Assembly (NCBI GenBank): GCA_902494935.1
Contig: CABUVH010000064.1
Span: 1 to 10,172 of the forward strand
Reading direction: 5' to 3'
DNA length: 10,172 nucleotides
Source: an uncultured Collinsella sp.
GTDB lineage: Bacteria > Actinomycetota > Coriobacteriia > Coriobacteriales > Coriobacteriaceae
A program made the translations under genes and the position numbers. The notes below the pieces were generated by a model. The model made no database searches and was not told where the DNA came from. It worked only from the letters and a program-made list of their open reading frames with translations. This document shows positions 1 through 6,414 of the stretch, piece by piece. The number at the start of each line of letters is the position of its first letter. The stretch's first letter is position 1.

Positions 1-668
1 CCCGCCGCAACGCCTTCGCCCTGCTCAGTGAGCTCGGCCTGCTCGAGCACCCAGGTGCCGCTCGGCTTTTGGACAGCCTCGACGAACAAACGCGCAGCGT
101 GACAGCCACCATGATCGAGCGCGGCATCAACAGCCCGCGTACCAGCAGCATGGGGCGTCTCTTTGATGCCGCGGCAGCAATTCTGGGCATCTGCGACAAG
201 GCAACCTACGAGGGCGAACCCGCCATAGAACTCGAAGCCGCCGCCTGGCGCGCGCTCGACAACGAAATCGCCCATTTTCCCGACGACAACGCCGGCTATT
301 TCGCATCTGGCCCATCGTGGCTGGACGGCCCCTATGTTCTGGACCAGAAAGCGCTCTTTGAGGCACTTTTGGGAGGAATTGAAGCCGGAGCGCCCGCCGA
401 CAGGCTCGCACTCGATTTCCATGTCGCCGTCGCGCGCTCCTCGGCGCGCATCGCCAGCGATATCTGCGTGCACGAGGGCATCGACACCGTCGCGCTCTCG
501 GGCGGCGTGTTCATGAACCGACTTCTGCTTCAGCTTCTCACCCGCGAGCTCAAAAGCGCAGGCTTTACTGTCCTTGTCCCCCACACCGCACCCGTCAATG
601 ACGGCTGCATCGCCTACGGTCAGGCAGCAGTCGCACGCACTCGCCTCGCACAGGTCGCGCCACAATAG
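1..668 (+). CDS. hypF: HypF carbamoyltransferase, C-terminal part (5' end outside window)
   Basis: HypF transfers the carbamoyl group of carbamoyl phosphate, through a carbamoyl-adenylate, to the C-terminal cysteine of HypE. This is the first step in making the cyanide ligands of [NiFe]-hydrogenase in the cytoplasm. The frame is open from base 3 and gives 221 residues, the end of a protein that is normally about 750 residues. Visible C-terminal Kae1-like/carbamoyltransferase motifs are the glycine-rich VALSGGVFMN segment (489-518) and NDGCIAYGQA (597-626), plus an upstream segment with INSPRTSSMGRLFDA. The acylphosphatase and zinc-finger/YrdC domains must lie to the left of the window. It is followed by hypC, hypD and hypE on the same strand. 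A TTG at 69 is internal, not a start. The assignment rests on these motifs and the neighbours and is firm. Confidence 0.93.
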   Translation, partial: RRNAFALLSELGLLEHPGAARLLDSLDEQTRSVTATMIERGINSPRTSSMGRLFDAAAAILGICDKATYEGEPAIELEAAAWRALDNEIAHFPDDNAGYFASGPSWLDGPYVLDQKALFEALLGGIEAGAPADRLALDFHVAVARSSARIASDICVHEGIDTVALSGGVFMNRLLLQLLTRELKSAGFTVLVPHTAPVNDGCIAYGQAAVARTRLAQVAPQ

Positions 669-705
669 GCTGTTCGGCCAGCCCGCAAGCCGCCGTCTCA
701 CAGGT

Positions 706-740
706 GTAGCGCGTTTGCCCGCAGCGCCCGCGAGCGCTAC
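706..740 (+). other. Weak hairpin in the hypF-hypC gap
   Basis: The 131-nt gap between hypF and hypC contains a 7-bp inverted repeat, GTAGCGC (706-712) against GCGCTAC (734-740), with a 21-nt loop. No T-run follows, so it is not a convincing intrinsic terminator. It could reduce read-through or protect transcript ends. I see no other structure and no convincing promoter in this gap. Confidence 0.25.
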
Positions 741-799
741 CATCAACTGATGGATTATTGAGCGCCCGTCCAGCGCAAAGCGTATAAAAGGGGAACAAT

Positions 800-1060
800 A
801 TGTGCCTTGCCGTTCCCGGTAAAGTAGTCAAACGCGACGACGACCTCAAGGCCACCGTCGACATGATGGGCATCGAGCGCCCCGTGTCGCTGCGACTCGT
901 GCCGACGGCGCAGGTTGGCGACTATATTCTCGTACACGCCGGCTTTGGCATCCAGATTGTCGACGAGCAGGAAGCACAGGAAACGCTCGAGCTTGTTAAT
1001 GCCATGTCCGAGCTGGTCGAAGAAGACCAGCTGACCACCAACCCGGCGGAGGCTTACTAG
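800..1060 (+). CDS. hypC: Hydrogenase maturation chaperone HypC
   Basis: HypC is a small HypC/HupF-family chaperone. With HypD it holds the iron while the CN and CO ligands are attached, then delivers the Fe(CN)2CO group to the hydrogenase large-subunit precursor. The 86 residues are the usual family length. The protein begins MCLAVPGKV, with the essential Cys2 exposed after methionine removal. It also has the conserved GDYILVHAGFG segment (residues 40-50, His46) that forms the OB-fold core. The purine-rich AGGGGAA at 789-795 is a good ribosome binding site and supports the ATG at 800. The stop codon overlaps the GTG start of hypD by one base, which suggests translational coupling and matches the HypC-HypD complex. 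Confidence 0.96.
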   Translation: MCLAVPGKVVKRDDDLKATVDMMGIERPVSLRLVPTAQVGDYILVHAGFGIQIVDEQEAQETLELVNAMSELVEEDQLTTNPAEAY

Positions 1061-2172
1061 TGGCGCCCGAGCAGCCGGCGCGCTCCGGTATCGATTTCTC
1101 GGCATTCCGCGATCCCAAGCTGGCTCGCGAGCTCATCGAGCGCATTCATGAGCTTGTCGGCGACCGCACCATCAACCTTATGGAAGTCTGCGGCACGCAT
1201 ACCGTGAGCATCGGGCGCTATGGCTTTCGCTCCATTATGCCGGCCGGGCTCAAGCTGCTGAGCGGCCCGGGCTGCCCCGTCTGCGTCACCGCCAACCGCG
1301 ACATCGACCACGCAATCGCGCTCGCCAACATAGACGGCGCCATCATCACCACCTTTGGCGACATGATGCGCGTGCCCGGATCATCCACCTCGCTCGCTGC
1401 GCAAAAGGCGGCGGGGCGCGATATCCGTATCGTCTATTCCCCGCTCGACGCGCTCGACATTGCCGAGCAAAACCCTGATCGCCCGGTCATTTTTATGGGC
1501 GTGGGCTTTGAGACTACGACGCCCACCATCGCCGCCGCCATCTTGGAGGCCGAGGCGCGCGGGCTTTTGAACTTCTCGGTCTATTGCGCCCACAAGGCCA
1601 CGCCGCCGGCGTTGCGCGCCATCGCCAACGACCCCGAGACCACCATCGACGGCTTTATCCTGCCGGGCCACGTCGCCACCATCACGGGCTTGGCGCCCTT
1701 TAGCTTTTTGGTCGACGAATTCAATACCCCGGGCGTGGTCACGGGATTTGAACCGGTCGATATCCTGCAGGGCATCTGCATGCTGGTCCAGATGGTTGTC
1801 GAGGACAGGCCGGTGATTGACAACGCCTACCGCCGTGGCGTCAACGCAGACGGCAATCCCGTGGCGCGCCAGCTGGTCGAGCAGGTGTTTGAACCATGCG
1901 ACACCACGTGGCGCGGGCTGGGGCCGATTGCGGCTTCGGGACTCGCCATTCGTCCCGAATTCTCGCGCTTTGATGCCCGCACCCGCTTTGATGTGCCCGT
2001 TGAGGCAACAGTCGAGCCGCGCGGGTGCCGCTGCGGCGACGTGCTGCGCGGAGCCATTACGCCGAGCGACTGCCCGCTCTTTGGCCGCACCTGCACGCCC
2101 GAGCACCCCGTCGGCCCGTGCATGGTGAGCTCCGAGGGCAGCTGCGCGGCGTACTACCGCTACCGCAACTAG
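1060..2172 (+). CDS. hypD: Hydrogenase maturation iron-sulfur protein HypD
   Basis: HypD is the cytoplasmic [4Fe-4S] scaffold that works with HypC to assemble the Fe(CN)2CO group, receiving cyanide from HypE. The 370 residues match the family length. Conserved elements are MEVCGTHT with Cys44, GPGCPVCV with Cys72 and Cys75, and GFETTTP (residues 149-155). The C-terminal cysteine-rich region (about 318-370) has Cys323, 325, 338, 345, 354 and 362, which include the cluster ligands. The start is GTG at 1060, overlapping the hypC stop by one base, with GGAGG at 1048-1052 seven bases upstream. hypE follows after 48 nt. No key residue appears to be missing. Confidence 0.97.
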   Translation: MAPEQPARSGIDFSAFRDPKLARELIERIHELVGDRTINLMEVCGTHTVSIGRYGFRSIMPAGLKLLSGPGCPVCVTANRDIDHAIALANIDGAIITTFGDMMRVPGSSTSLAAQKAAGRDIRIVYSPLDALDIAEQNPDRPVIFMGVGFETTTPTIAAAILEAEARGLLNFSVYCAHKATPPALRAIANDPETTIDGFILPGHVATITGLAPFSFLVDEFNTPGVVTGFEPVDILQGICMLVQMVVEDRPVIDNAYRRGVNADGNPVARQLVEQVFEPCDTTWRGLGPIAASGLAIRPEFSRFDARTRFDVPVEATVEPRGCRCGDVLRGAITPSDCPLFGRTCTPEHPVGPCMVSSEGSCAAYYRYRN

Positions 2173-2220
2173 CCCGGACACACCCGCACACCGGCACCAC
2201 CCACGATTGGAGTTTTCGAT

Positions 2221-3255
2221 ATGTCCCATAGCGTTACCGATAGCACCGTCCTGCTGGGCCACGGCTCCGGCGGCCAGATGATGAAACGCATCATCGATGA
2301 GGTCTTTTTGGATGCCTTTGGGTCGCCCGAGCTGCTCGAAGGCAACGATGCCGGCGTCGCCGCGCTGCCCGCGAGCGGGCGCATCGCCATGTCGACCGAC
2401 AGCTTTGTAGTCTCGCCGCAGTTCTTCCCCGGTGGCAACATCGGCCGCCTCGCCGTGTGCGGAACCGTCAACGACGTCGCGACCTCGGGCGCCAACGTGC
2501 GCTACCTGTCGTGCGGCTTTATCCTCGAAGAGGGCTATCCCATGGATAAGCTCCACCAGATTGTGCAGACGATGGCCGAGACAGCACGTGAGGCGGGCGT
2601 GTCCATAATCACGGGCGACACCAAGGTGGTCGAGCGCGGCGGGGCCGACGGCGTCTACATCAATACCGCCGGCGTGGGCGAGGTTCCCACGGGCGTGGCG
2701 CTCAGCGGCGCCAACTGCCAGCCCGGCGACGTTATCCTGGTGTCGGGCACACTGGGTGACCACGGTATCGCCATCATGAGCCAACGCGAGGGCCTGGCGT
2801 TTTCGAGCACGATCGAAAGCGATGCCGCGCCGCTCAACCACCTGATTGCCGACGTTCTGGCCGCAGCGCCCGGCACGCGTTGCTTTCGCGACCCCACGCG
2901 CGGTGGCCTGGCGTCCACACTCAACGAGTTTGCCCAGGCCAGCAATGTTGCCATGGAGGTCGACGAAGATGCCGTGCCCGTGCGTCCCGACGTGCAGGCC
3001 GCCTGCGAGATGCTCGGCTACGATGTGCTGCAGGTGGCAAACGAGGGCAAGATGGTTGCCGTCGTGCCGGCCGAGCAAGCCGATGCCGCGCTAGCCGCCA
3101 TGCGCGCCGCCCGCTACGGCGAGAATGCCGCCATCATCGGTCGCGTGCTGCCACTTGCCGAGGATGCCCGTCCCGCCGTGCGCGTGCGCACCGGCTGGGG
3201 CTCGACCCGCATCCTCGACATGCTCGTGGGAGAGCAGCTGCCGAGGATTTGCTAG
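2221..3255 (+). CDS. hypE: Carbamoyl dehydratase HypE
   Basis: HypE accepts the carbamoyl group from HypF on its C-terminal cysteine, dehydrates it to a thiocyanate using ATP, and passes cyanide to the HypC-HypD complex. The 344-residue protein has a PurM/ThiL/SelD-like fold. Visible elements are the N-terminal HGSGGQMM (residues 14-21), the EGNDAGV and MSTDSFVV segments of the nucleotide site, NDVATSGA, and GDTKVV (132-137). It ends with the diagnostic LPRIC, placing the catalytic Cys at the last position (344). TTGGAG at 2207-2212 supports the ATG at 2221. It is the last recognisable hyp gene here. hypA and hypB, if present, lie outside the window. Confidence 0.97.
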   Translation: MSHSVTDSTVLLGHGSGGQMMKRIIDEVFLDAFGSPELLEGNDAGVAALPASGRIAMSTDSFVVSPQFFPGGNIGRLAVCGTVNDVATSGANVRYLSCGFILEEGYPMDKLHQIVQTMAETAREAGVSIITGDTKVVERGGADGVYINTAGVGEVPTGVALSGANCQPGDVILVSGTLGDHGIAIMSQREGLAFSSTIESDAAPLNHLIADVLAAAPGTRCFRDPTRGGLASTLNEFAQASNVAMEVDEDAVPVRPDVQAACEMLGYDVLQVANEGKMVAVVPAEQADAALAAMRAARYGENAAIIGRVLPLAEDARPAVRVRTGWGSTRILDMLVGEQLPRIC

Positions 3256-3359
3256 CGACAAAGGCTCAGGGCTATTAAAGATATTCAGATTCCAAACATG
3301 CCCGGCACGCATGCCCAGTATCATGGGGTGCGTTTTGAAACCCAATGACGGGAGCTTTC

Positions 3360-4028
3360 ATGGCAGCAGCTTTTTCCCATGTGATTTTTGATCTGGACGG
3401 CACCATCCTCAACACGCTCGAGGACCTGGCGACCGCCGGCAACCATACCTGCGAGACGCACGGCTGGCCTACGTTTGCCGTCGACGAGTACCGCTACAAG
3501 GTGGGAAACGGCATGCTCAAGCTGGTTGAGCGCTTTATGCCCGCCGAGTATGCGGGCGACGGCCGCATGTTTGAGCAGACGCTTGCCGAGTTTAGGGCTT
3601 ACTACGGCGAGCACAAGGAGGACCACACCGCCCCCTATGCCGGCACGATCGAGATGCTCGACCGCTTGCGCGCCGCGGGTGTGCAACTTGCCGTGCTCAC
3701 TAACAAGGACCACGTCTCGGCGGCTCCGCTTATCGAGAAGTATTTTGGTTCCGAGCGCTTTGCGCTGGTGCAGGGCCACGTCGATGCGTTTCCGCCCAAG
3801 CCCGAGGCGCCTGTTACACTGCATGTGATGAAAGAGCTAGGCGCCGATCCGTCGACCACGCTCTATGTGGGCGATTCCAATGTCGATATCCTGACCGGTC
3901 ACAACGCCGGCCTTAAGAGTGCGGGCGTCAGCTGGGGCTTCCGCGGCCGCGCAGAGCTGGAAGCCGCCGGCGCCGACTACGTGGTGGACACCCAGGACGA
4001 GCTCGCAGCGCTGATCCTGGGCGAGTAA
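3360..4028 (+). CDS. HAD-family phosphatase, phosphoglycolate phosphatase-like
   Basis: A cytoplasmic haloacid-dehalogenase-superfamily hydrolase of the Gph/PGP type, probably acting on a small phosphorylated metabolite. The substrate cannot be read from sequence. With the ATG at 3360 it has 222 residues, normal for the family. All four HAD motifs are present: FDLDGTILNT (nucleophile Asp11, Asp13), VLTNKD (Thr114), the lysine in PPKPEAP (Lys147), and YVGDSNVDI (Asp172, Asp176). The residues between motifs I and II form a helical cap. An in-frame ATG lies at 3345, but GGGAG at 3350-3354 sits five bases before 3360, so I prefer the later start. A 104-nt gap follows hypE with no clear terminator, so read-through from the hyp operon is possible. 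Confidence 0.9.
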   Translation: MAAAFSHVIFDLDGTILNTLEDLATAGNHTCETHGWPTFAVDEYRYKVGNGMLKLVERFMPAEYAGDGRMFEQTLAEFRAYYGEHKEDHTAPYAGTIEMLDRLRAAGVQLAVLTNKDHVSAAPLIEKYFGSERFALVQGHVDAFPPKPEAPVTLHVMKELGADPSTTLYVGDSNVDILTGHNAGLKSAGVSWGFRGRAELEAAGADYVVDTQDELAALILGE

Positions 4029-4070
4029 CGAGCGACACTGCTTAACGCAGCTGCGACAATTCTTCCGCGC

Positions 4071-4116
4071 AGAAAGCGCATCCCGTTTTGGAGCTCCGGA
4101 ATGGGATGCGCTTTCC
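4071..4116. repeat. Palindromic repeat, copy 1 of a three-palindrome array
   Basis: The arms AAAGCGCATCCC and GGGATGCGCTTT pair perfectly over 12 bp. In RNA the stem extends inward through G-U pairs to about 19 bp with a tiny AGCT loop. It lies 43 nt after the HAD gene and could stop or protect that transcript, although only a short GTTT follows. Its arms belong to the same family as those at 4132-4241. Confidence 0.75.
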
Positions 4117-4131
4117 GTTTGAGGCACATCA

Positions 4132-4241
4132 GGGAAACCGCATCCCGTTTCAGAGCAATATTCCGGGTCGCACTTTCCGCAACCCACCCCATCCGGAAAA
4201 TGCGACCCACTATTCGGCCAAAAACCGGGTCGCGGTTTCCC
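4132..4241. repeat. Nested palindromic repeats of the same family
   Basis: An outer pair of arms, GGGAAACCGC.. (4132-4150) against ..GCGGTTTCCC (4223-4241), encloses an inner inverted repeat, GGGTCGCACTTTCCG (4165-4179) against CGGAAAATGCGACCC (4194-4208), which matches at 14 of 15 positions with a 14-nt loop. Together with 4071-4116 there are six arms fitting GGAAAnYGCRWCCC in strictly alternating orientation. This looks like a REP/BIME-like intergenic repeat cluster. No transposase gene is present in the window. Confidence 0.7.
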
Positions 4242-4267
4242 AAGCACTCGATGCAACGCTGGCACAA

Positions 4268-4339
4268 GGAATGTCCCCAACTGCCGCCTGGTCATTTAAG
4301 AACGTCCCCAATGACTACAAGTGCCGCACCATGGGGACG
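4268..4339. repeat. GTCCCC repeat cluster
   Basis: Three GTCCCC-type arms occur: ATGTCCCCA at 4271-4279, AAGAACGTCCCCAATG at 4298-4313, and the inverted TGGGGACG at 4332-4339. CGTCCCCA (4303-4310) pairs perfectly with TGGGGACG (4332-4339). GTCATT/AATGAC also flank the middle arm (4291-4296 and 4310-4315). The 16-mer at 4298-4313 recurs exactly as an arm of the perfect hairpin at 7691-7738, so this is a dispersed repeat family. Confidence 0.6.
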
Positions 4340-4357
4340 ACGCAGGTAGAGGATGGA

Positions 4358-4504
4358 CAGCGAGCGACGTCCAGGACGAACAAGTTGGCATGAAAAAGGC
4401 GAGGCATAGACCTTCTGGTCATGCCTCGCCTTTTGAATGACAAATTGTCGTCCTGGGCGGCGCGCAGCGTCAACTGGTTACGCGGTTCGTAGAACCGCGT
4501 AACC
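4358..4504. other. Multi-stem structured element, copy A (candidate conserved RNA)
   Basis: Read on the + strand, CAGCGAGCG leads into an outer stem (4364-4379 with 4448-4463, 14 of 16 pairs). Then come ACAA/TTGT, a middle helix TTGgCAT/ATGaCAA, a symmetric GA/GA internal loop, and an inner stem (4394-4407 with 4421-4434) capped by GACC-TTCT-GGTC. After GCGCAGCGTC a separate 13-bp hairpin follows (4476-4488 with 4492-4504). It ends 2 nt before the stop codon of the minus-strand lipoprotein gene. Copy B at 7772-7917 has the same order, tip and junction sequences but different stem sequences. The inner hairpin also works as a terminator. Function and transcribed strand are not known. Confidence 0.65.
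4393..4434 (-). terminator. Intrinsic terminator of the lipoprotein gene, possibly bidirectional
   Basis: On the minus strand, AAAAGGCGAGGCAT pairs with ATGCCTCGCCTTTT around GACC-AGAA-GGTC, and the transcript would then end in five U residues. On the + strand the same hairpin is followed by CCTTTTGAA, so it could also stop transcripts arriving from the HAD gene. It is the inner hairpin of the larger element at 4358-4504. Confidence 0.7.
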
Positions 4505-4506
4505 CC

Positions 4507-5064
4507 CTAGCTCAGCATTGCATCCATCATCTCGGAGTTGACGGAGTCGTCGGCAGACCACTCGCCGTCGTCGTTGCAGGTGTACTTGAAGATAACCGTG
4601 GTCTTCCTGGGCTCGGTGGCCTTGGTCACATCGACCATAACCTGACCGGCCATCTTGTACAGCTCGTCATCGGAAGGAACCGTGTCAAGCGCGGCGACCT
4701 TCTCCTGATACTGGGTGGAGAAGTCCTCGACGATCTTGTTCATAGACTTGCAGGTGATAGAGACCTCGGCGGTCGCGACACCCTTGTCCTCGTCGACCGT
4801 CACGTCGCCGATCTTGTAGTCAAAGCCCTCGAGATAGGTCTTGGCATACTCCTTGGGATCGATACCCAGCTGCTCGAACTCGTCGCCCGAAGCTTCCTCC
4901 AGACCAGAAAGGAAGTCGTCGCCACCGTTCTTGACCTCGTCAAACTGCGTCGTAAGATCCTCGGTGATGAGCTCCTCAACCGAAGGACCTCCACAGCCGG
5001 AAAGCACGACCACGCATGCAACCAAGACGGCCATGAGGGGCGCAAGCAGCAGCTTCTTTTTCAT
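4507..5064 (-). CDS. Small lipoprotein of unknown function
   Basis: A 185-residue predicted lipoprotein, exported and anchored to the outer face of the cytoplasmic membrane. The signal peptide has MKKK, a hydrophobic stretch (residues 5-20) and a lipobox LSGC with Cys24 as lipidation site. The mature part is acidic and mostly helical at first (EELITEDLTTQFDEV..), then has a beta-type segment (DVTVDEDKGVATAEVSITC) and ends in VIFKYTCNDDGEWSADDSV. This resembles small Coriobacteriia lipoproteins sometimes labelled DUF5105-like, but I cannot confirm the family. The frame is open to 5283, but the extension lacks a signal. GGGAGGAA just before the ATG at 5064 fixes the start. It has its own promoter and a terminator hairpin. 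I give no function. Confidence 0.85.
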   Translation of the reverse strand: MKKKLLLAPLMAVLVACVVVLSGCGGPSVEELITEDLTTQFDEVKNGGDDFLSGLEEASGDEFEQLGIDPKEYAKTYLEGFDYKIGDVTVDEDKGVATAEVSITCKSMNKIVEDFSTQYQEKVAALDTVPSDDELYKMAGQVMVDVTKATEPRKTTVIFKYTCNDDGEWSADDSVNSEMMDAMLS

Positions 5065-5129
5065 GTTGTTCCTCCCAATGAGCGGCACCGCGCTTCCCGG
5101 ACGCGGCACACGTTGTAATAAGTAAGCCC

Positions 5130-5159
5130 ATACTATCCACTTATGAACACCCTCGGCAA
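5130..5159 (-). promoter_or_regulatory. Probable promoter of the lipoprotein gene
   Basis: On the minus strand, TTGCCG (5154-5159) is followed after 18 nt by TAGTAT (5130-5135). Each matches the housekeeping consensus at four of six positions. The predicted start point leaves a leader of about 60 nt. The upstream IIA gene ends in a terminator, so an independent promoter is expected here. Confidence 0.45.
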
Positions 5160-5244
5160 CGCGAAGGCGCGGTCGGTTCGTTTTAGCGTCCGAACGGTTT
5201 GCAAGCCCGCCCAACGCGCAATAAAACGCTTCCCCACGGTGCAA

Positions 5245-5275
5245 TAAAAAAGGTGGCCGGAAAACCCGACCACCC
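5245..5275 (-). terminator. Intrinsic terminator of the PTS IIA gene
   Basis: On the minus strand, GGTGGTCGG (complement of 5266-5274) pairs with CCGGCCACC (complement of 5252-5260), a 9-bp stem including one G-U pair with a 5-nt loop. A run of six T residues follows (complement of 5246-5251). It lies about 26 nt after the stop codon of the IIA gene, a classical rho-independent terminator separating it from the lipoprotein gene. Confidence 0.9.
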
Positions 5276-5300
5276 TTGCACATCCTTTGAACGCCGCAGT

Positions 5301-5837
5301 TTACTTGCGAACGACCTTAACGATGGCGTCACCGGCGGCGACGGCGGACTCTGCCTCAACGGTGAGCTCGACGTCGGCAAACTCGGCGGTGTTGGACACG
5401 GCCACCACGACGCAGTCCTTGTAACCGGCAGCGGCGATCTTGGCGCGGTCGATCTTGAGTATGGGCTGGCCGGCCTTCACAACGTCGTCGGCCTTGACGA
5501 AGCCCTCGAAGCCATCGCCGTTCATGTTGACGGTATCGACGCCAACGTGCACCAGAACCTCGATGCCGCTATCGGACTGCAGACCCACGGCGTGACCCAT
5601 GGTGACGGTCACCTTACCGTCGCAGGGAGCGTAGACCAGATCGTCCTCGGGCCACACGGCACAGCCCTTGCCCAGAACCTCGCCACCAAAGACGGGATCG
5701 GGCACGTCGACCATCTTGATGACCTTGCCCTTGACGGGCGAGCACAGCACGTCGGCGCCGGCAGAAGCAGAGATGGAGGCCGGAGCAGCGGCAGCCGCGG
5801 GCTCAGCCTTCTTCTTGAACATATCAAACAGACCCAT
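5301..5837 (-). CDS. PTS glucose-type IIA component (Crr-like, stand-alone)
   Basis: A cytoplasmic phosphocarrier of the sugar phosphotransferase system that takes phosphate from HPr and passes it to a IIB domain elsewhere. The 178 residues form one EIIA-Glc domain. Features are CSPVKGKVIKMVDVPDPVFG (residues 32-51), the first active-site histidine in MGHAVGLQS (His82), the phosphorylated histidine in VLVHVGVDTV (His97), and the C-terminal KAGQPILKID. The start MGLFDMFKKK resembles the membrane-binding amphipathic N-terminus of E. coli IIA-Glc (MGLFDKLKS) and is followed by an alanine-rich linker (about 13-27). GAGGAG upstream supports the start at 5837, not the longer open frame to 6116. No IIB or IIC gene is adjacent, so it probably serves distant permeases and may have a regulatory role. 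Confidence 0.92.
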   Translation of the reverse strand: MGLFDMFKKKAEPAAAAAPASISASAGADVLCSPVKGKVIKMVDVPDPVFGGEVLGKGCAVWPEDDLVYAPCDGKVTVTMGHAVGLQSDSGIEVLVHVGVDTVNMNGDGFEGFVKADDVVKAGQPILKIDRAKIAAAGYKDCVVVAVSNTAEFADVELTVEAESAVAAGDAIVKVVRK

Positions 5838-5858
5838 ACGTTTTCTCCTCTTGATTAA

Positions 5859-5915
5859 GCGCAACGTTGTGCGCATGCCTACGGTAATTATAGTGCCAAA
5901 TGGTTCAAATGCTAA
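5859..5915 (-). promoter_or_regulatory. Probable promoter and leader palindrome of the PTS IIA gene
   Basis: On the minus strand, TTAGCA (5910-5915), a 17-nt spacer and a perfect TATAAT (5887-5892) form a good housekeeping-type promoter. Transcription would begin near 5880, giving a leader of about 43 nt. Between the start point and the ribosome binding site (complement of 5845-5850) lies a small palindrome, GCGCA..TGCGC (5859-5874). It could be an operator or a short mRNA hairpin. No activator site is recognised. Confidence 0.6.
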
Positions 5916-6111
5916 GGTGGGGACTCGAATCGCAAGCCCTTCTCGGTAGTGCTCGTGGGATGAGCATCTCCTTTGCATCGCGGTTCGATAAGCCGAGTAT
6001 CGCCCACGCGCGGGACGGGCAGAAGCGGGCACGCCAAACCCGATACTTCTTTTCGCTCTCGAGTCCTGCCGCCGCCCCGTCCCTGACACTTCCTGATACC
6101 GACCGAAACGT
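5916..6111. other. Intergenic stretch with nothing recognised
   Basis: Between the IIA promoter and the first repeat upstream of fic I see no coding frame with a ribosome binding site, no tRNA and no clear repeat. The only structure is a short TGCTC..GAGCA hairpin around 5948-5964. Confidence 0.5.
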
Positions 6112-6147
6112 GCCAAAATAAACCTGTCCCTTTTTGGTAGGTTTGGC
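6112..6147. repeat. Interrupted inverted repeat upstream of fic
   Basis: GCCAAA..AACCT (6112-6125) is inverted as AGGTTTGGC (6139-6147), with a 5-nt bulge in the left arm and a CTGTCCC-containing loop. It is probably another intergenic palindromic repeat. I see no second copy in the window. Confidence 0.4.
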
Positions 6148-6175
6148 GAGTGTGGATTTTCGGACGCTTAACTAA

Positions 6176-6240
6176 CGAGCGTGGATAATCTCCCACTTTG
6201 AGGCCGTCACCGAGCCAAAAACGGGAGATTATCCGCTCTC
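6176..6240. repeat. Palindromic repeat, left copy flanking fic
   Basis: The arms GGATAATCTCCC (6183-6194) and GGGAGATTATCC (6223-6234) are a perfect 12-bp inverted repeat, flanked by CGAGCGT and GCTCTC. The centre reads ACTTTGAGGCCG..GCCAAAAAC. A second copy in the same orientation lies at 7613-7678, after fic, with the same arms and centre. Confidence 0.8.
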
Positions 6241-6283
6241 ATTTTGGATAACCCCCCTTGTACCAAGCCGAGCTCCATGGTCA

Positions 6284-6388
6284 AGTAATAACGACTTCTC
6301 ATCATTAGATTGTTTACATCAATTCTAATAACTATTTAATCCTTAAACTCGTTATTAGAATTGATATGATTGGCCTAATAACGAGTTT
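6284..6388 (+). promoter_or_regulatory. fic promoter with overlapping operator-like inverted repeats
   Basis: A candidate promoter has TTTACA (6313-6318), a 16-nt spacer and TTTAAT (6335-6340). An alternative -10 is TATGAT at 6365-6370. Over it lie two perfect inverted repeats that share their middle arm: ATCAATTCTAATAAC (6318-6332) with GTTATTAGAATTGAT (6351-6365), and AAACTCGTTATTAG (6345-6358) with CTAATAACGAGTTT (6375-6388). A weaker related site, GTAATAACGACTT, lies at 6285-6297. The shared core is CTAATAAC(GAGTTT). The sites cover the spacer, the -10 region and the start point, so they look like repressor operators. The winged helix at the end of the Fic protein is an obvious candidate reader. 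Confidence 0.65.
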
Positions 6389-6414
6389 CCGGCACTAAAG
6401 ATATGGAGGGCGCG

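Noticed and set aside
783..788. TATAAA before hypC as a possible promoter
   Set aside because: Transcription would begin inside or after the ribosome binding site at 789-795, and there is no well-placed -35 element.
1381..3078. 565-residue open frame on the minus strand opposite hypD and hypE
   Set aside because: It is antisense to two well-conserved genes, has no ribosome binding site and a His/Arg/Ala-rich low-quality protein. It is a by-product of GC-rich codon use.
4088..4393. Two overlapping open frames on the + strand after the HAD gene
   Set aside because: They consist almost wholly of palindromic repeat sequence and show no protein features.
5900..5935. GGTTCAAAT and ATTCGAGTCC-like strings resembling tRNA T-loops near the IIA promoter
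   Set aside because: The flanking bases do not form a T stem and no anticodon or acceptor stem can be built. No tRNA or att fragment is supported.
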